A stretch of DNA of 64,000 bases from Bog-473 sp963779735 (GTDB taxonomy: Bacteria; Actinomycetota; Acidimicrobiia; Acidimicrobiales; RAAP-2). The position numbers were made by a program, and so were the translations under genes. Below the pieces are notes generated by a model. The model was given only the letters and a program-made list of their open reading frames with translations. It searched no databases and was not told the DNA's origin. Where the stretch lies: the NCBI GenBank assembly GCA_963779735.1, contig CAVZZJ010000009.1, positions 62,001 to 126,000 on the forward strand, given 5' to 3'. Each line of letters begins with the position of its first letter. Positions within the stretch are counted from its first letter, which is position 1. This document shows positions 50,573-59,369 of this stretch, in pieces.

Positions 50573-51187
50573 CTAACCCCCGTCCACGGCCGGGAGGTCC
50601 TGCACCTCCTGCTTGGTCATCTTTAGCCGGATGCCGTACTCAATCCCGGTCACCGCGCCGATGGGGATCGCCACCTGCTTGCGGCCCCACAGGTGACCCT
50701 CCTTGAGGAGCACGTGGGTCACGCGGCGGCTGGCGCTGTCCAGGAGGACGCCCCGCACCCGGCCTATCTCACCGTCGGTGGCGTGCACCTGCTCGTCCCG
50801 GCGGACCCCGACCTCCCCCAGGGGGAGGACGTCGGTGGTGATCGGGGCCGGCACGTTGGGGGTGCCCATGCCGAGGAGGGGAACGGCGAAGACCTCGCCC
50901 GCGGCCACGCCGGGATAGCCCGGGTCGTTGGGCAGGAAGTGTGTCTCCTCGGCCATCTCGAGCTTCTCGAACTGCTCGGTCGTGCAGCCGAGCGTGACCT
51001 CGTCGGCGCGGGCGTCGACGAGGTCCAGGGGAACCAGCCGGCCGAACCCCTCGCGGTGCTTGGGCTCGACGACGACGTGGGTGGCGACCCGAGCGACCGG
51101 ATCGAGGACGACCCGGATCACCGTGCCACAGGGCCCGTCGCTGCAGCGGGCGTCGACCCCGAGGGTGATCTGCGTGCTCTGTGCCAT
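50573..51187 (-). CDS. Protein with two PRC-barrel-like domains
   Basis: A 204-residue soluble protein. Two similar beta-barrel halves can be seen: CSDGPCGTVIRVVLDPVARV followed by ATHVVVEPKHREGFGRLVPL, and ATDGEIGRVRGVLLDSASRR followed by VTHVLLKEGHLWGRKQVAIP. Each has the 'G.V..V..D......VTH.VV' pattern of PRC-barrels. Such domains act in RNA processing (RimM) or photosynthetic reaction centres, and many stand-alone actinobacterial copies have no known role. ATG 51187 is preferred to GTG 51193. It follows the small hypothetical gene on the same strand after 13 bp. Confidence 0.82.
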   Translation of the reverse strand: MAQSTQITLGVDARCSDGPCGTVIRVVLDPVARVATHVVVEPKHREGFGRLVPLDLVDARADEVTLGCTTEQFEKLEMAEETHFLPNDPGYPGVAAGEVFAVPLLGMGTPNVPAPITTDVLPLGEVGVRRDEQVHATDGEIGRVRGVLLDSASRRVTHVLLKEGHLWGRKQVAIPIGAVTGIEYGIRLKMTKQEVQDLPAVDGG

Positions 51188-51200
51188 TGCCACCTCAATC

Positions 51201-51590
51201 TCAGCCGATGAACGCCGTGAAGTCCTTGATCAACTTGTCCTCGACCTCGAAGTTCCAGGCCGACTCGCCCACGTCCACCACGAGGAACAGCCCGGAGATG
51301 AGCAGGGTCTCGACGGCGGCCACCCCGATGTTCTGGACCCACTTGCCGATCCCGACCCGCACTCCGAAATCGTCGGGTTGCCCGGTGATCGTGATCGTCA
51401 GCGCCCGATCGGCGTCGACGATCCCGCGCAGGAAGCCACCCTTCTTGGCCTGCAGCACGGCGCCTTGCTCGCTCGGCGCCGAGGCCTGGATCGTGAAGCC
51501 CTCCTTCTTGAGGTACTCCTCAATGTGCGCCTGCAGCGCGCCCAGATCGGTCCCCTTGCCGGTGAACTTCTTCTCCTTGTCGCCGAGCAT
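51201..51590 (-). CDS. Conserved hypothetical protein
   Basis: A 129-residue protein of unknown function. ATG 51590 has AGGAGG seven bases upstream. It starts with a basic helix (MLGDKEKKFTGKGTDLGALQ), an amphipathic helix (AHIEEYLKKEGFTIQASAPS), a beta-rich core (DRALTITITGQPDDFGVRVG) and a hydrophobic segment (GVAAVETLLISGLFLVVDVG) that could be buried or a membrane helix. EQGAVLQAKKGGFLRG suggests a positively charged surface. It sits between the MMPL transporter gene and the PRC-barrel gene, all on one strand, so the three may be co-transcribed. Confidence 0.75.
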   Translation of the reverse strand: MLGDKEKKFTGKGTDLGALQAHIEEYLKKEGFTIQASAPSEQGAVLQAKKGGFLRGIVDADRALTITITGQPDDFGVRVGIGKWVQNIGVAAVETLLISGLFLVVDVGESAWNFEVEDKLIKDFTAFIG

Positions 51591-51636
51591 GGTGCCCTCC
51601 TGGCGTGTTGTGGCGGTGTGTGGCCCGGGTAGCAAC

Positions 51637-53956
51637 CTAGCCCCCCGGTGGACCGGGCGAAAGCGGGGTTCCGGCCCGCCGGCTCATCCGTGACGGCCAC
51701 CAGTTCCAGCGGCCCAGCAGCTCGACGGTGGCGGGAACCAGGACCGTTCGCACCACGAACGTGTCGAGCAGGATCCCCACCGCCAGCCCCACCCCGATGA
51801 CCCGGATCTCCCCGTTGCCCGGCCCTGACCCGCCGACGATCGCCAGCACCACGAACGTCCCGGCGAGGACCAGCCCCGCCGAGGTGACCGTGGGCCCGGT
51901 CGCGCCGACGGAGCGCACGACCGCCCGGCGCAACGTGTCCTTCCTCGCCTCCTCCCTGATGCGGGTCATGACGAGGATGTTGTAGTCCTCCCCCAGGGCC
52001 AGCAGGAAGATGAACATCAAGAACGGCAGGAGGAAGACGATGCCCTCCTGGCCACCGATCTTCATGAAGACGATGACGGAGATGCCCAGCGATGCGAGGT
52101 AGGAGAGGACCACGCTCAGGATCAGGTACAGGGGGGCGACCATGCTCCGCAGCACGAGGGCCAGGACGAGGCCGATGGCCACGATGGCGATGGGGACGAT
52201 CTTCCCCACGTCGTTGTCGGAAATGTGGCTCACGTCGTAGAGGGCCGGCGCCTCACCGGCCAGCCCGCTCTTCTCGGCCCCCGCCTCCGCCGCCACCCGG
52301 GTGATCAGGGCGCGCATGCCGGGCACGGCGTCGATGGCGGCGGTGCTTCCCGGGGTCCCGGCCCTCAGACCCACCTCCCACTGCGCCGTGTGCCCGTCGG
52401 CGCTGACGAAGCGGGCGGTGGTGAGGTAGGTGAGGTAGGCCGCGGCGGGGACCCCTGACCCCGACGGAGGGACCAAGGGCTTGGTGACCAGCTCCTGGGC
52501 CGAGCCATAGGGGTGCACCAGACGGTAGAGCGACGACAGCTCGTCGGGGGTGAGGGGGTTGCCGTTGGGATCGAGGGGGCCGGTGACGGTGGAGAAGTAG
52601 GGCCCGGCGCGCAGCCCGTCGTCGGCCGTGCGCAGCTGGCCGGGATCCTCCCAGACCGAGGTGGGAAAGTACATGACGACGTTCGTCGGATTGGCACTCG
52701 ACTGGGGGAAGAAGGCCGTCAGGGCGGCGTTGCCCTTGGCGGCGCTGCTGCCCGCCGGGGCCGACACGTCCCCCCCGAACCCCGTCGGCTTGAAGCCCAG
52801 CGCGAACAGCGAGAGGGCACCGAGGGCGAGCACCCCGACCGTCAACGTCCGCACCGGCCGGCGCACCAGTCGAGCGGCCACCCGGCCCCAGGTCCCGTCC
52901 GCCGAGTCGCGGCGGCAGGGTCTTGGTGGGCCAGAACACCGCCCGGCCCAAGATGGCCAGGAGCGCCGGGAGCAGGGTCAGACCGGCCAGCAACATGACG
53001 GCGATCCCGATGGCCAGGGGGAGGCCGAGGTCGTGGTAGAGGCCGAAGCTGGCGGCGAGGAGCGTCAGGAGGGCGACGACGACGGTCGCCGCCGAGGCGG
53101 TGATCGACTCGCCGACCCGGCGCACGGCGTAGACCACCGCCTCCTTGGGCTCGCTCCCTCCCAGGAGCTGCTCGCGCACGCGGAAGACGAGGAACAGCCC
53201 GTAGTCGGTCCCGGCGCCCAGGACCAGCACGATCAGGAGTATCTGGGTGAAGAACGAGACCTTGAGTGCCCCGGCGCTCCCCAGGGCACCGATGAAGGAG
53301 CCGGACAGGCCGAGCACGAGGGCGGCGGGGAGGAGGGTCACGATCGGGGCCAGGAACGAACGGAAGATGACGAACAGCAGGACGATGATGAACAGGAGGG
53401 ATGCGTCCTGTATCTGGCTCCCCTGCTTGGCCGACTGCTCCTGGCTGGCCACGTTGGTGGCCACCTGACCGGCCAGATGCACCTGCAGGTCGGCGGGGAG
53501 CCCCGCCCGGGCGACGGCCGAGGTGAGGTCGTCGACCAGCGTCTTGCTCGGGCCCTGGTCGAACGGCGAGACGGACGAGACCACCAGGAGCTCGGCCGCC
53601 CGCCCGTCGGGGGAGGTGTTGAGGTAGTGCGCCGACAGCACCGACGGCACCTCGTGCAGCCGGGCCACGAGCGCATCGAGGGCGCGCCGGTCGCCGGCGC
53701 CGAGCGCCGGGGTGGACGTCACCGCCACGATCGGCACCTGGCTCTGGGTCTGCCGGCCGATGAGGGGCTGCGCCAGGACGGCGGCCTGGTTGCTGGGGGC
53801 GTTGGCCGGGAGGAAGGCGCCGTTGTTGTTGTCGACCTGGCTGGACAGGGAGGGCAGCGAGTGGATGGCCGCGACCGTCCCGAGCACCCACACGATCACC
53901 ACCAGCCACCGGAAGCGGACGACCCCGCGACCCAGCGCGTCGTAGAAGCGGCTCAC
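51637..53956 (-). CDS. MMPL-family (RND superfamily) transporter, interrupted by a one-base frameshift
   Basis: About 772 residues when the two frames are joined, normal for the small MMPL group. The N-half starts at GTG 53956 (VSRFYDALGRGVVRFRWLVV) and contains TM helices 2-6 (LLFVIFRSFLAPIVTLLPAA; GAGTDYGLFLVFRVREQLLG). The C-half repeats the architecture (VGVLALGALSLFALGFKPTG; LALGEDYNILVMTRIREEAR). The frames meet at about 52905-52916; one surplus base there lets the first frame run on into non-protein sequence until 52253. Family members export lipids or hydrophobic compounds using proton gradient. It is divergent from the MDMPI gene across 63 bp. Confidence 0.85.
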
Positions 53957-54019
53957 CGGGGAGTGATTCTCTCCGCCCCCCGGCTGCCCAGTCGAATCCC
54001 CTGATCTAGTGTTCTGCGG

Positions 54020-54745
54020 ATGGAGAGCGGCGCGTACCTCGACGTGATCGCCGACCGGTCCCGGGCGCTGCTCAATGCGGCGCGCGCCGACCTCGATGCG
54101 CCCGTGCCGAGCTGTCCCGGTTGGAAGGTCGCCGACCTCGTCGACCACGCCGGCGGGACCTGGGGCTGGGCGGCGGCCATCGTCCAAACCGGTGCCCGGG
54201 CGGACTACACGGGCGCCCCCGACGGCTGCCGCGGCGCCGAGCTCATCGCCTGGGCCGAGGACCGGTCCCGCCAGCTGCTCACTGCGCTGGAAGGGTCCGA
54301 CCCCGGATCCGACTGCTGGACCTTCGGCCTGCCGCGCACCGTGCTCTTCTGGTTCCGGCGCCAGGCCCTGGAGACCACCGTCCACGCCTGGGACGCCGAG
54401 CAGGCGGTCGGCGTCCCCGAGCCCATCGATCCCCTGCTCGCCAGCGACGGGATCGACGAGTTCCTGGCCGTCATGGTGCCGCGCCAGATAAAGGCGCACG
54501 CCGAGCGGTGGTCTGGCGAGTCGTTCCACTTCCACTGCACGGACACCGACGGCGAGTGGCTGGTCCGGTTGGGACCCGACGGCGCCGTCTCCGTCGACCT
54601 CGCCCACGGCAAGGCGGACGTGGCCATCCGGGGGCCGGCCTCGCCGGTCTACCTGTGGTGCCTCAACCGGGTCCCGGCGCAGGACGTCGAGGTGATCGGC
54701 GAGGGCGCCCTCGCCCGGCGCTGGACTTCGGAGATCGTGTTCTAG
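54020..54745 (+). CDS. Maleylpyruvate isomerase family (mycothiol-dependent, DinB-like) protein
   Basis: A 241-residue protein. The N-terminal DinB-like helical bundle (MESGAYLDVIADRSRALLNA; SCPGWKVADLVDHAGGTWGW) includes His of 'DLVDHAGG', one of three metal-binding positions, with a second candidate in ALETTVHAWDAEQAVG. The C-terminal MDMPI-C domain is WLVRLGPDGAVSVDLAHGKA and SPVYLWCLNRVPAQDVEVIG. These enzymes use mycothiol for isomerisation or detoxification in actinobacteria; the substrate here is unknown. ATG 54020. It converges with trpA after 13 bp. Confidence 0.88.
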   Translation: MESGAYLDVIADRSRALLNAARADLDAPVPSCPGWKVADLVDHAGGTWGWAAAIVQTGARADYTGAPDGCRGAELIAWAEDRSRQLLTALEGSDPGSDCWTFGLPRTVLFWFRRQALETTVHAWDAEQAVGVPEPIDPLLASDGIDEFLAVMVPRQIKAHAERWSGESFHFHCTDTDGEWLVRLGPDGAVSVDLAHGKADVAIRGPASPVYLWCLNRVPAQDVEVIGEGALARRWTSEIVF

Positions 54746-54758
54746 TCGATGGCGTGAG

Positions 54759-55523
54759 CTAGTCGATAGCGCGCCGGAGCGAGCCGATGAACTCGGCCGC
54801 CCCCTCGGGGCCGGCGCCCTCGAGCAAACGGCGCACCAGCGCCGAGCCCACGACCACGCCGTCGGCCACCTCGCAGACCTCGGCCGCCTGGTCGGGGGTC
54901 GACACGCCCACCCCGACGCAGATCGGCATGTCGGTGTGGCGGCGGATCCGCTCGACCACCGGCCGCGCCCCGTCGCCGACGTCGGCCCGTTCCCCCGTCA
55001 CCCCCATGCGGGCCACCGCGTAGACGAAGCCACGCGCCCGCGCGCAGATCCGCGCCACCCGCTCGTCGGGACTCGACGGCGCGACCAGCAGCACCGTCGC
55101 CACCCCGGCGGCGTCCGCCTCCTCGGCCCAGGGCCCGATCTCCTCCAGCGACAGATCGGCGATGATCGCCCCGCTCACCCCGGCCTCCGCCAGCGAGTGC
55201 GCCATGCGCTTGTGGCCGGCCCGGTAGACGATGTTGTAGTACGTCATCACCGCCACCGGCACCGTGACCTCGGCCCGGGCGATGCCGTCGAGCACCCGAT
55301 CGGGCACCGTCCCCCGCTCCAGGGACCGCAGCGCCGCCTCCTGTATCACCGGGCCGTCCATCATCGGGTCGGAGAAGGGGATCCCCACCTCGACGGCGTC
55401 GGCGCCGGCCGCCACGACTGCGGCCAGCGTCTGGCCCCAGTCCTCCGTCATGCCCCCCATGAGGTAGGGGATCAGGAGCTTGCGGCCGCCGGCCCTCTGG
55501 GCCCGCAGCGACTCCTCAAGCAC
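54759..55523 (-). CDS. trpA: Tryptophan synthase alpha subunit
   Basis: A 254-residue TIM barrel that cleaves indole-3-glycerol phosphate to indole. The catalytic Glu and Asp are in AGADAVEVGIPFSDPMMDGP (Glu about 49, Asp about 60). LIPYLMGGMTEDWGQTLAAV is the first strand, and YYNIVYRAGHKRMAHSLAEA and GVGVSTPDQAAEVCEVADGV are phosphate-site regions. GTG 55523 overlaps the trpB stop by 8 bp, a classical coupled arrangement. The enzyme channels indole to TrpB. It is last in trpC-F-B-A. Confidence 0.96.
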   Translation of the reverse strand: MLEESLRAQRAGGRKLLIPYLMGGMTEDWGQTLAAVVAAGADAVEVGIPFSDPMMDGPVIQEAALRSLERGTVPDRVLDGIARAEVTVPVAVMTYYNIVYRAGHKRMAHSLAEAGVSGAIIADLSLEEIGPWAEEADAAGVATVLLVAPSSPDERVARICARARGFVYAVARMGVTGERADVGDGARPVVERIRRHTDMPICVGVGVSTPDQAAEVCEVADGVVVGSALVRRLLEGAGPEGAAEFIGSLRRAID

Positions 55524-56718
55524 GGCCGACCTGGTCGGCCTGATCGGCACGGCCGAAGATCTCCCGCACCTGGGCCACGTCCTTGTCGCCCCGTCCCGAG
55601 AGCGTGACGAGCACGGTGGAGCCCGCCGGTAGGGCGGCGGTGCCCGCCACCCGGGCGACCCAGGCCACGGCGTGGGCCGACTCGAGGGCCGGGATGATGC
55701 CTTCGGTGTGGCTGAGGAGGCGGAACGCCTCGAGCACCTCGGCGTCGCCCGCCGTGGTGTACTCCGCTCGGCCGACGGCCGCCAGGTGGGCGTGCTCGGG
55801 CCCGAGCCCGGGGTAGTCGAGGCCGGCCGAGATCGACTCCGCCTCCATGATCTGACCGACCTCGTCCTGCAGCAGCCGCGAGTGCATGCCGTGCAGCACG
55901 CCGGGGATCCCGTTGGTGATGGCGGCCCCTCCCGCCGCCTCGACGCCCACCAGGCGGGCCTCGGTGTCGACGAAGCCGGCGAACGTTCCTGCGGCGTTCG
56001 AGCCCCCGCCGATGCACGCCACGACCACATCGGGATCGGCGCCGTCAAGGATCGCCCGGCTCTGCTCGCGCGCCTCGTCGCCCACCACCCGCTGCAGCTG
56101 GCGCACCATGTAGGGGAAGGGGTGCGGCCCCATGACCGACCCCAGGCAGTAGTGGGTGTGCTCGACCGTGGCCACCCACTCGCGCATGGCCTCGTTCACC
56201 GCGTCCTTCAGCGTCCGGCTGCCCGAGCGCACCGGCCGCACCTCGGCCCCCAGCAGCTCCATGCGGAAGACGTTCAGCTCCTGGCGCACGGTGTCCACCT
56301 CCCCCATGAACACCGTGCACTCCAGGCCGAACAGGGCCGCCGCCGTGGCCGATGCCACCCCGTGCTGTCCCGCTCCCGTCTCGGCGATGATCCGCCGCTT
56401 GCCCATGCGGCGGGTGAGGAGGGCCTGGCCCACCACGTTGTTCAGCTTGTGCGAGCCGGTGTGGGCCAGGTCCTCCCGCTTGAGCAGCACCCGCACGCCG
56501 AGCCTCTCCGAGAGGCGCCGGCACTCGGTCACCGGGGTGGGTCGGCCGCCGTAGTGGCGCAGCAGGTCGTCGAGCTCGCGATGGAACTCGGGATCGGCCC
56601 AGGCCTCGCCGAAGGCCTCTTCGAGGTCCAGGCAGGCCGGCATCAGCGACTCGGGCACGAACCGTCCCCCGAACTCGCCGAACCGGCCGTCGGGACCGGG
56701 CGCTGCCATGATGCTCAT
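55516..56718 (-). CDS. trpB: Tryptophan synthase beta subunit
   Basis: A 400-residue PLP enzyme joining indole and serine. The PLP Lys is in EDLAHTGSHKLNNVVGQALL (Lys about 93). ETGAGQHGVASATAAALFGL, the catalytic Glu region LGAEVRPVRSGSRTLKDAVN and the phosphate-binding CIGGGSNAAGTFAGFVDTEA are intact. It belongs to the TrpB1 type. ATG 56718 (MSIMAAPG) or ATG 56709 could serve. It is 1 bp downstream of the trpF stop and overlaps trpA, so it is in the trp operon. Confidence 0.97.
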   Translation of the reverse strand: MSIMAAPGPDGRFGEFGGRFVPESLMPACLDLEEAFGEAWADPEFHRELDDLLRHYGGRPTPVTECRRLSERLGVRVLLKREDLAHTGSHKLNNVVGQALLTRRMGKRRIIAETGAGQHGVASATAAALFGLECTVFMGEVDTVRQELNVFRMELLGAEVRPVRSGSRTLKDAVNEAMREWVATVEHTHYCLGSVMGPHPFPYMVRQLQRVVGDEAREQSRAILDGADPDVVVACIGGGSNAAGTFAGFVDTEARLVGVEAAGGAAITNGIPGVLHGMHSRLLQDEVGQIMEAESISAGLDYPGLGPEHAHLAAVGRAEYTTAGDAEVLEAFRLLSHTEGIIPALESAHAVAWVARVAGTAALPAGSTVLVTLSGRGDKDVAQVREIFGRADQADQVGRA

Positions 56719-56719
56719 G

Positions 56720-57406
56720 TCACGCGTCCCGCCAGTCGTAGGGCTCGTCCTGGCCCGGCCCCCCGGGCAGCGGGTCCCGCGCCTCGGCCTCGGTCTCCGC
56801 CGTGCGGGCGTTGACGATGAAGTCGCGCACCTTGAGCGGGTCCTTGCGCCCGGGCGACGACTCGACCCCCGAGGAGACGTCGACCCCGGCGGGACGCAGG
56901 TGGGCCACCGCCTGGGCGACGTTGCCCGGGTCGAGCCCGCCCGAGACGATGAGCCGGCTGGGGTCGGCCACCCCCTCGGCCAGCCTCCAGTCGAACACCT
57001 CTCCCGACCCGGGGTTGTCGCCGTCAATCAGCAGGTAGTCCGCCCCGAACTCGGCGAACCGGGCGATGGTCCGGTCCCCCGCGGGGAACGCCTTTATCAC
57101 CATGGGCAGGCGGGCCCGGACCCAGGCGGTCGTCTGGGCCGACTCGTGCCCGTGCAGCTGGGCCGCGCCCAGGCCGGCGCGCTGGACCAACTGCACCACC
57201 CGCTGCGGCGCCTCGTCACGGAAGACCCCGACGGTCAGGATTTCGGGCGGCAGCCGCTTGGCGATGTCGCTGGCCGTCTGGGCCGAGACCTGCCGCGCCG
57301 AGGGGGCGAAAATGAAGCCGACGGCGTCGGCGCCGAAGCTGACGCAGAGCAGCGCGTCGGCCTCCGAGGTGATGCCGCAGATCTTGACGAAGAGGTCCTC
57401 GTTCAC
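56720..57406 (-). CDS. trpF: Phosphoribosylanthranilate isomerase
   Basis: A 228-residue TIM barrel performing the Amadori rearrangement of N-(5-phosphoribosyl)anthranilate. The general base Cys is in LFVKICGITSEADALLCVSF and the general acid Asp in YLLIDGDNPGSGEVFDWRLA. The phosphate site is in LIVSGGLDPGNVAQAVAHLR and GVDVSSGVESSPGRKDPLKV. GTG 57406 overlaps the trpC stop (GTGA). Many actinobacteria lack trpF and use PriA for both trp and his. Here a separate trpF and a hisA are both present. Confidence 0.95.
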   Translation of the reverse strand: MNEDLFVKICGITSEADALLCVSFGADAVGFIFAPSARQVSAQTASDIAKRLPPEILTVGVFRDEAPQRVVQLVQRAGLGAAQLHGHESAQTTAWVRARLPMVIKAFPAGDRTIARFAEFGADYLLIDGDNPGSGEVFDWRLAEGVADPSRLIVSGGLDPGNVAQAVAHLRPAGVDVSSGVESSPGRKDPLKVRDFIVNARTAETEAEARDPLPGGPGQDEPYDWRDA

Positions 57407-58209
57407 CGCTCACCGATCGGGTAGCCGGTGAGCGACCGCAGCGCGGCAGCCCGGTCCTCCGCCCGCACCAGGGTCTCGCCCACCAAGATGGCGTCATAGC
57501 CGGCATCGGCCAACCGGCGGGCATCGTCGCCATCCCGGATGCCCGACTCGGCCACCGCCACGACGCCGCGCGGGATGCGCGCCGCCAGCGCGCCGGCGCG
57601 CTGGTGGTCGACGGCGAACGTCCGCAGATCCCGCTGGTTGACCCCCACCAGCCGCGCCCCCGCAGCCAGGGCGCGGTCGAGCTCCTCCTCGTCGTGCACC
57701 TCCACCAGGGCGGCCAGGCCCAGCGCGCCGGCGCGGCCGTGCAGCCGGACCAGCTCGTCGTCGTCGAGTGCGGCGGCGATCAGCAGCACGGCGTCGGCCC
57801 CCATGAGGCGGGCGTCGACCACGTCCACCTCCGCCACGGTGAAGTCCTTGCGCAGCACCGGGAGCCCGGCGGCCTCCCGGGCCGCCTGCAGGTCCCCCAC
57901 CGAGCCGCCGAAGAACTCCCGATCGGTCAGGACCGAGAGGCAGGACGCCCCCCCGGCGACGTACTCCTTGGCCACCTGGTCGGGATGGAGGTCCGGGTCG
58001 AGGACTCCCGCCGACGGCGAGCGGCGCTTGATCTCGGCGATGCACGACAGCCCCCCGCCCCCCAGCGCGCCGGCGAAGTCGCGGGGCGGCGGCAGGGTCC
58101 CGGCCTGCATGGCCTGTGTCGCCTGCACCACCAGCTCGTCGGGGTCCCGGCGGTCGTCACGAGCGCGGGCCCGGTGCGAGGCGAGGATGTCCACCAGGTA
58201 GGAGGGCAT
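57403..58209 (-). CDS. trpC: Indole-3-glycerol phosphate synthase
   Basis: A 268-residue TIM barrel closing the indole ring. Catalytic Lys is in LSCIAEIKRRSPSAGVLDPD; further residues are in VLRKDFTVAEVDVVDARLMG (Lys of LRKDF) and VGVNQRDLRTFAVDHQRAGA. VVAVAESGIRDGDDARRLAD carries the Glu and phosphate contacts. ATG 58209 (MPSYLVDILASHRARARDDR) is where family similarity begins; upstream in-frame codons overlap the divergent deazaflavin-dependent reductase gene. It is first of trpC-F-B-A, and a promoter should lie between 58210 and 58267. Confidence 0.96.
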   Translation of the reverse strand: MPSYLVDILASHRARARDDRRDPDELVVQATQAMQAGTLPPPRDFAGALGGGGLSCIAEIKRRSPSAGVLDPDLHPDQVAKEYVAGGASCLSVLTDREFFGGSVGDLQAAREAAGLPVLRKDFTVAEVDVVDARLMGADAVLLIAAALDDDELVRLHGRAGALGLAALVEVHDEEELDRALAAGARLVGVNQRDLRTFAVDHQRAGALAARIPRGVVAVAESGIRDGDDARRLADAGYDAILVGETLVRAEDRAAALRSLTGYPIGER

Positions 58210-58267
58210 GACGTTCCAGCGTAGCGGGGCCGTGTCGATCCGCTGGTCGTCCGCGTACGCTCGGGGC

Positions 58268-58687
58268 ATGAGCGAAATGAAGGACTTCAACCAGGCCATC
58301 ATCGACGAGTTCCGGGCCAACGGCGGGAAGGTGGGCGGCGGGTTCGAGGGCGCTCCCCTCGTCCTGTTGACCACCAGGGGCGCCAAGACGGGCCGGACCC
58401 GGGTCAACCCGGTGGCCGGCCAGCCCCAGGAGGACGGGACGATCTACATCTTCGCCTCCAAGGCCGGTGCGCCCGAGAACCCCGACTGGTACCACAACCT
58501 GGTGGCCAACCCCGACGTGGAGGTCGAGTTCGGAGCCGAACGCTACGCCGCCCGGGCGACCCCGGTGACCGGGGCGGAGCGCGACCGGATCTGGGAGCGC
58601 CAGAAGGAGCTGATGCCGGGCTTCGCCGAGTACGAGGAGAAGACCACGCGCACCATTCCGGTCGTCGCGCTCACCCGTGCCCCCTAA
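58268..58687 (+). CDS. Deazaflavin (F420)-dependent nitroreductase-family protein
   Basis: A 139-residue split-barrel protein like Mycobacterium Ddn. The family core is GGKVGGGFEGAPLVLLTTRG followed by AKTGRTRVNPVAGQPQEDGT and SKAGAPENPDWYHNLVANPD, which includes the 'NPDWYHNL.ANP.V' motif that contacts F420. ATG 58268 follows CGGGGC; the frame is open 20 codons further upstream. It probably reduces quinones or other electrophiles with F420H2. It is divergent from trpC with 58 bp between and convergent (4-bp overlap) with the DUF6186-like gene. Confidence 0.92.
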   Translation: MSEMKDFNQAIIDEFRANGGKVGGGFEGAPLVLLTTRGAKTGRTRVNPVAGQPQEDGTIYIFASKAGAPENPDWYHNLVANPDVEVEFGAERYAARATPVTGAERDRIWERQKELMPGFAEYEEKTTRTIPVVALTRAP

Positions 58688-58885
58688 CGGGCGAAGGTGT
58701 GCCAGCCCAGCCACATGAAGCCCACGACGAGCACCACGCCGCGCCACCGGGTGCGTGGCCAGCTTGCCCACCACCTGCGAGGGGTGGGCCACGGCTCCGG
58801 GACGCAGGTAGGAGAGGGCCCACAGGGCCAGCGCGGCGGCCAGGATGAGGGTCCACACCACGTAGGAGAGCGTGGAGCTGCTCAC
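58684..58885 (-). CDS. Small DUF6186-like membrane protein, interrupted by a one-base frameshift
   Basis: About 66 residues when the frame is joined. GTG 58885 (overlapping the upstream stop as GTGA) gives VSSSTLSYVVWTLILAAALA with a first helix, then LSYLRPGAVAHPSQVVGKLA. The frame then slips at about 58734-58748. The +1 frame continues RGVVLVVGFMWLGWHTFAR and stops at 58684. The 'GW(M)WLGWH.FAR' end is typical of small actinobacterial membrane proteins annotated as DUF6186. Read unshifted, the end would be basic and non-hydrophobic. Function unknown. Confidence 0.65.
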
Positions 58886-59364
58886 GGCGAGTCCGTCCGA
58901 CCGGGCCGGCGATCGGCGCCCCGGTGGCGATCGGCGCCCCGGTGCCGATCGGCGCCCCGTCGCAGGATGATCAGGCCGAAGACCAGCCAGCCCAGGAACA
59001 GGGCGGCCTTGAGCACGTAGTAGCGGTCGATGGCGTCGGTGATGGAGCTGAACGTCGGGTGCGCCCCCCGTGACCCGTGCGAGGCGTAGTTCACGAGCTC
59101 CCAGGCCGTAAAGACGCCCGCCAGGGCGACCCACGACCGGTAGGGGTGGCCGGCGTGGGCCCCGGCGTGACCCTGGGTCTGGGCGCTCGCCGCCGATCGG
59201 ACCGTCCGGGTGCGCAGGGGCCAGCTGGCGATCACCAGGACGGCCATCGCGACGATGGCCAAGCCGGTCAGGATGTCGGCGGGCAGGGTGAACGGCGTCG
59301 TCGACGCCGCAACCAGCGCGTAGGCGGTCCCGCCGGCGAGCAAGGCGGCGGGGCGGCGGCGCAC
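58882..59364 (-). CDS. Hypothetical four-helix membrane protein
   Basis: A 160-residue protein of unknown function. GTG 59364 lies 5 bp after the ygfZ stop. Hydrophobic segments are PAALLAGGTAYALVAAS, LPADILTGLAIVAMAVLVIA, SWVALAGVFTAWELVNYASH and YYVLKAALFLGWLVFGLIIL. A His-rich loop (QTQGHAGAHAGHPYRS) follows helix 2. The tail is a repeated basic GADRHR motif coded by an 18-bp tandem repeat. Its stop overlaps the small membrane-protein start, so ygfZ, this gene and the next form a tight unit. Confidence 0.75.
   Translation of the reverse strand: MRRRPAALLAGGTAYALVAASTTPFTLPADILTGLAIVAMAVLVIASWPLRTRTVRSAASAQTQGHAGAHAGHPYRSWVALAGVFTAWELVNYASHGSRGAHPTFSSITDAIDRYYVLKAALFLGWLVFGLIILRRGADRHRGADRHRGADRRPGRTDSP
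58911..58964. repeat. Three 18-bp tandem repeats in the tail of the membrane-protein gene
   Basis: Units starting GATCGGCGCCCCGGTG occur at 58911, 58929 and 58947, the last one partly diverged. They code for a six-residue basic repeat (GADRHR). The period is a multiple of three, so changes in copy number keep the frame. Confidence 0.85.
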
Positions 59365-59369
59365 GACCT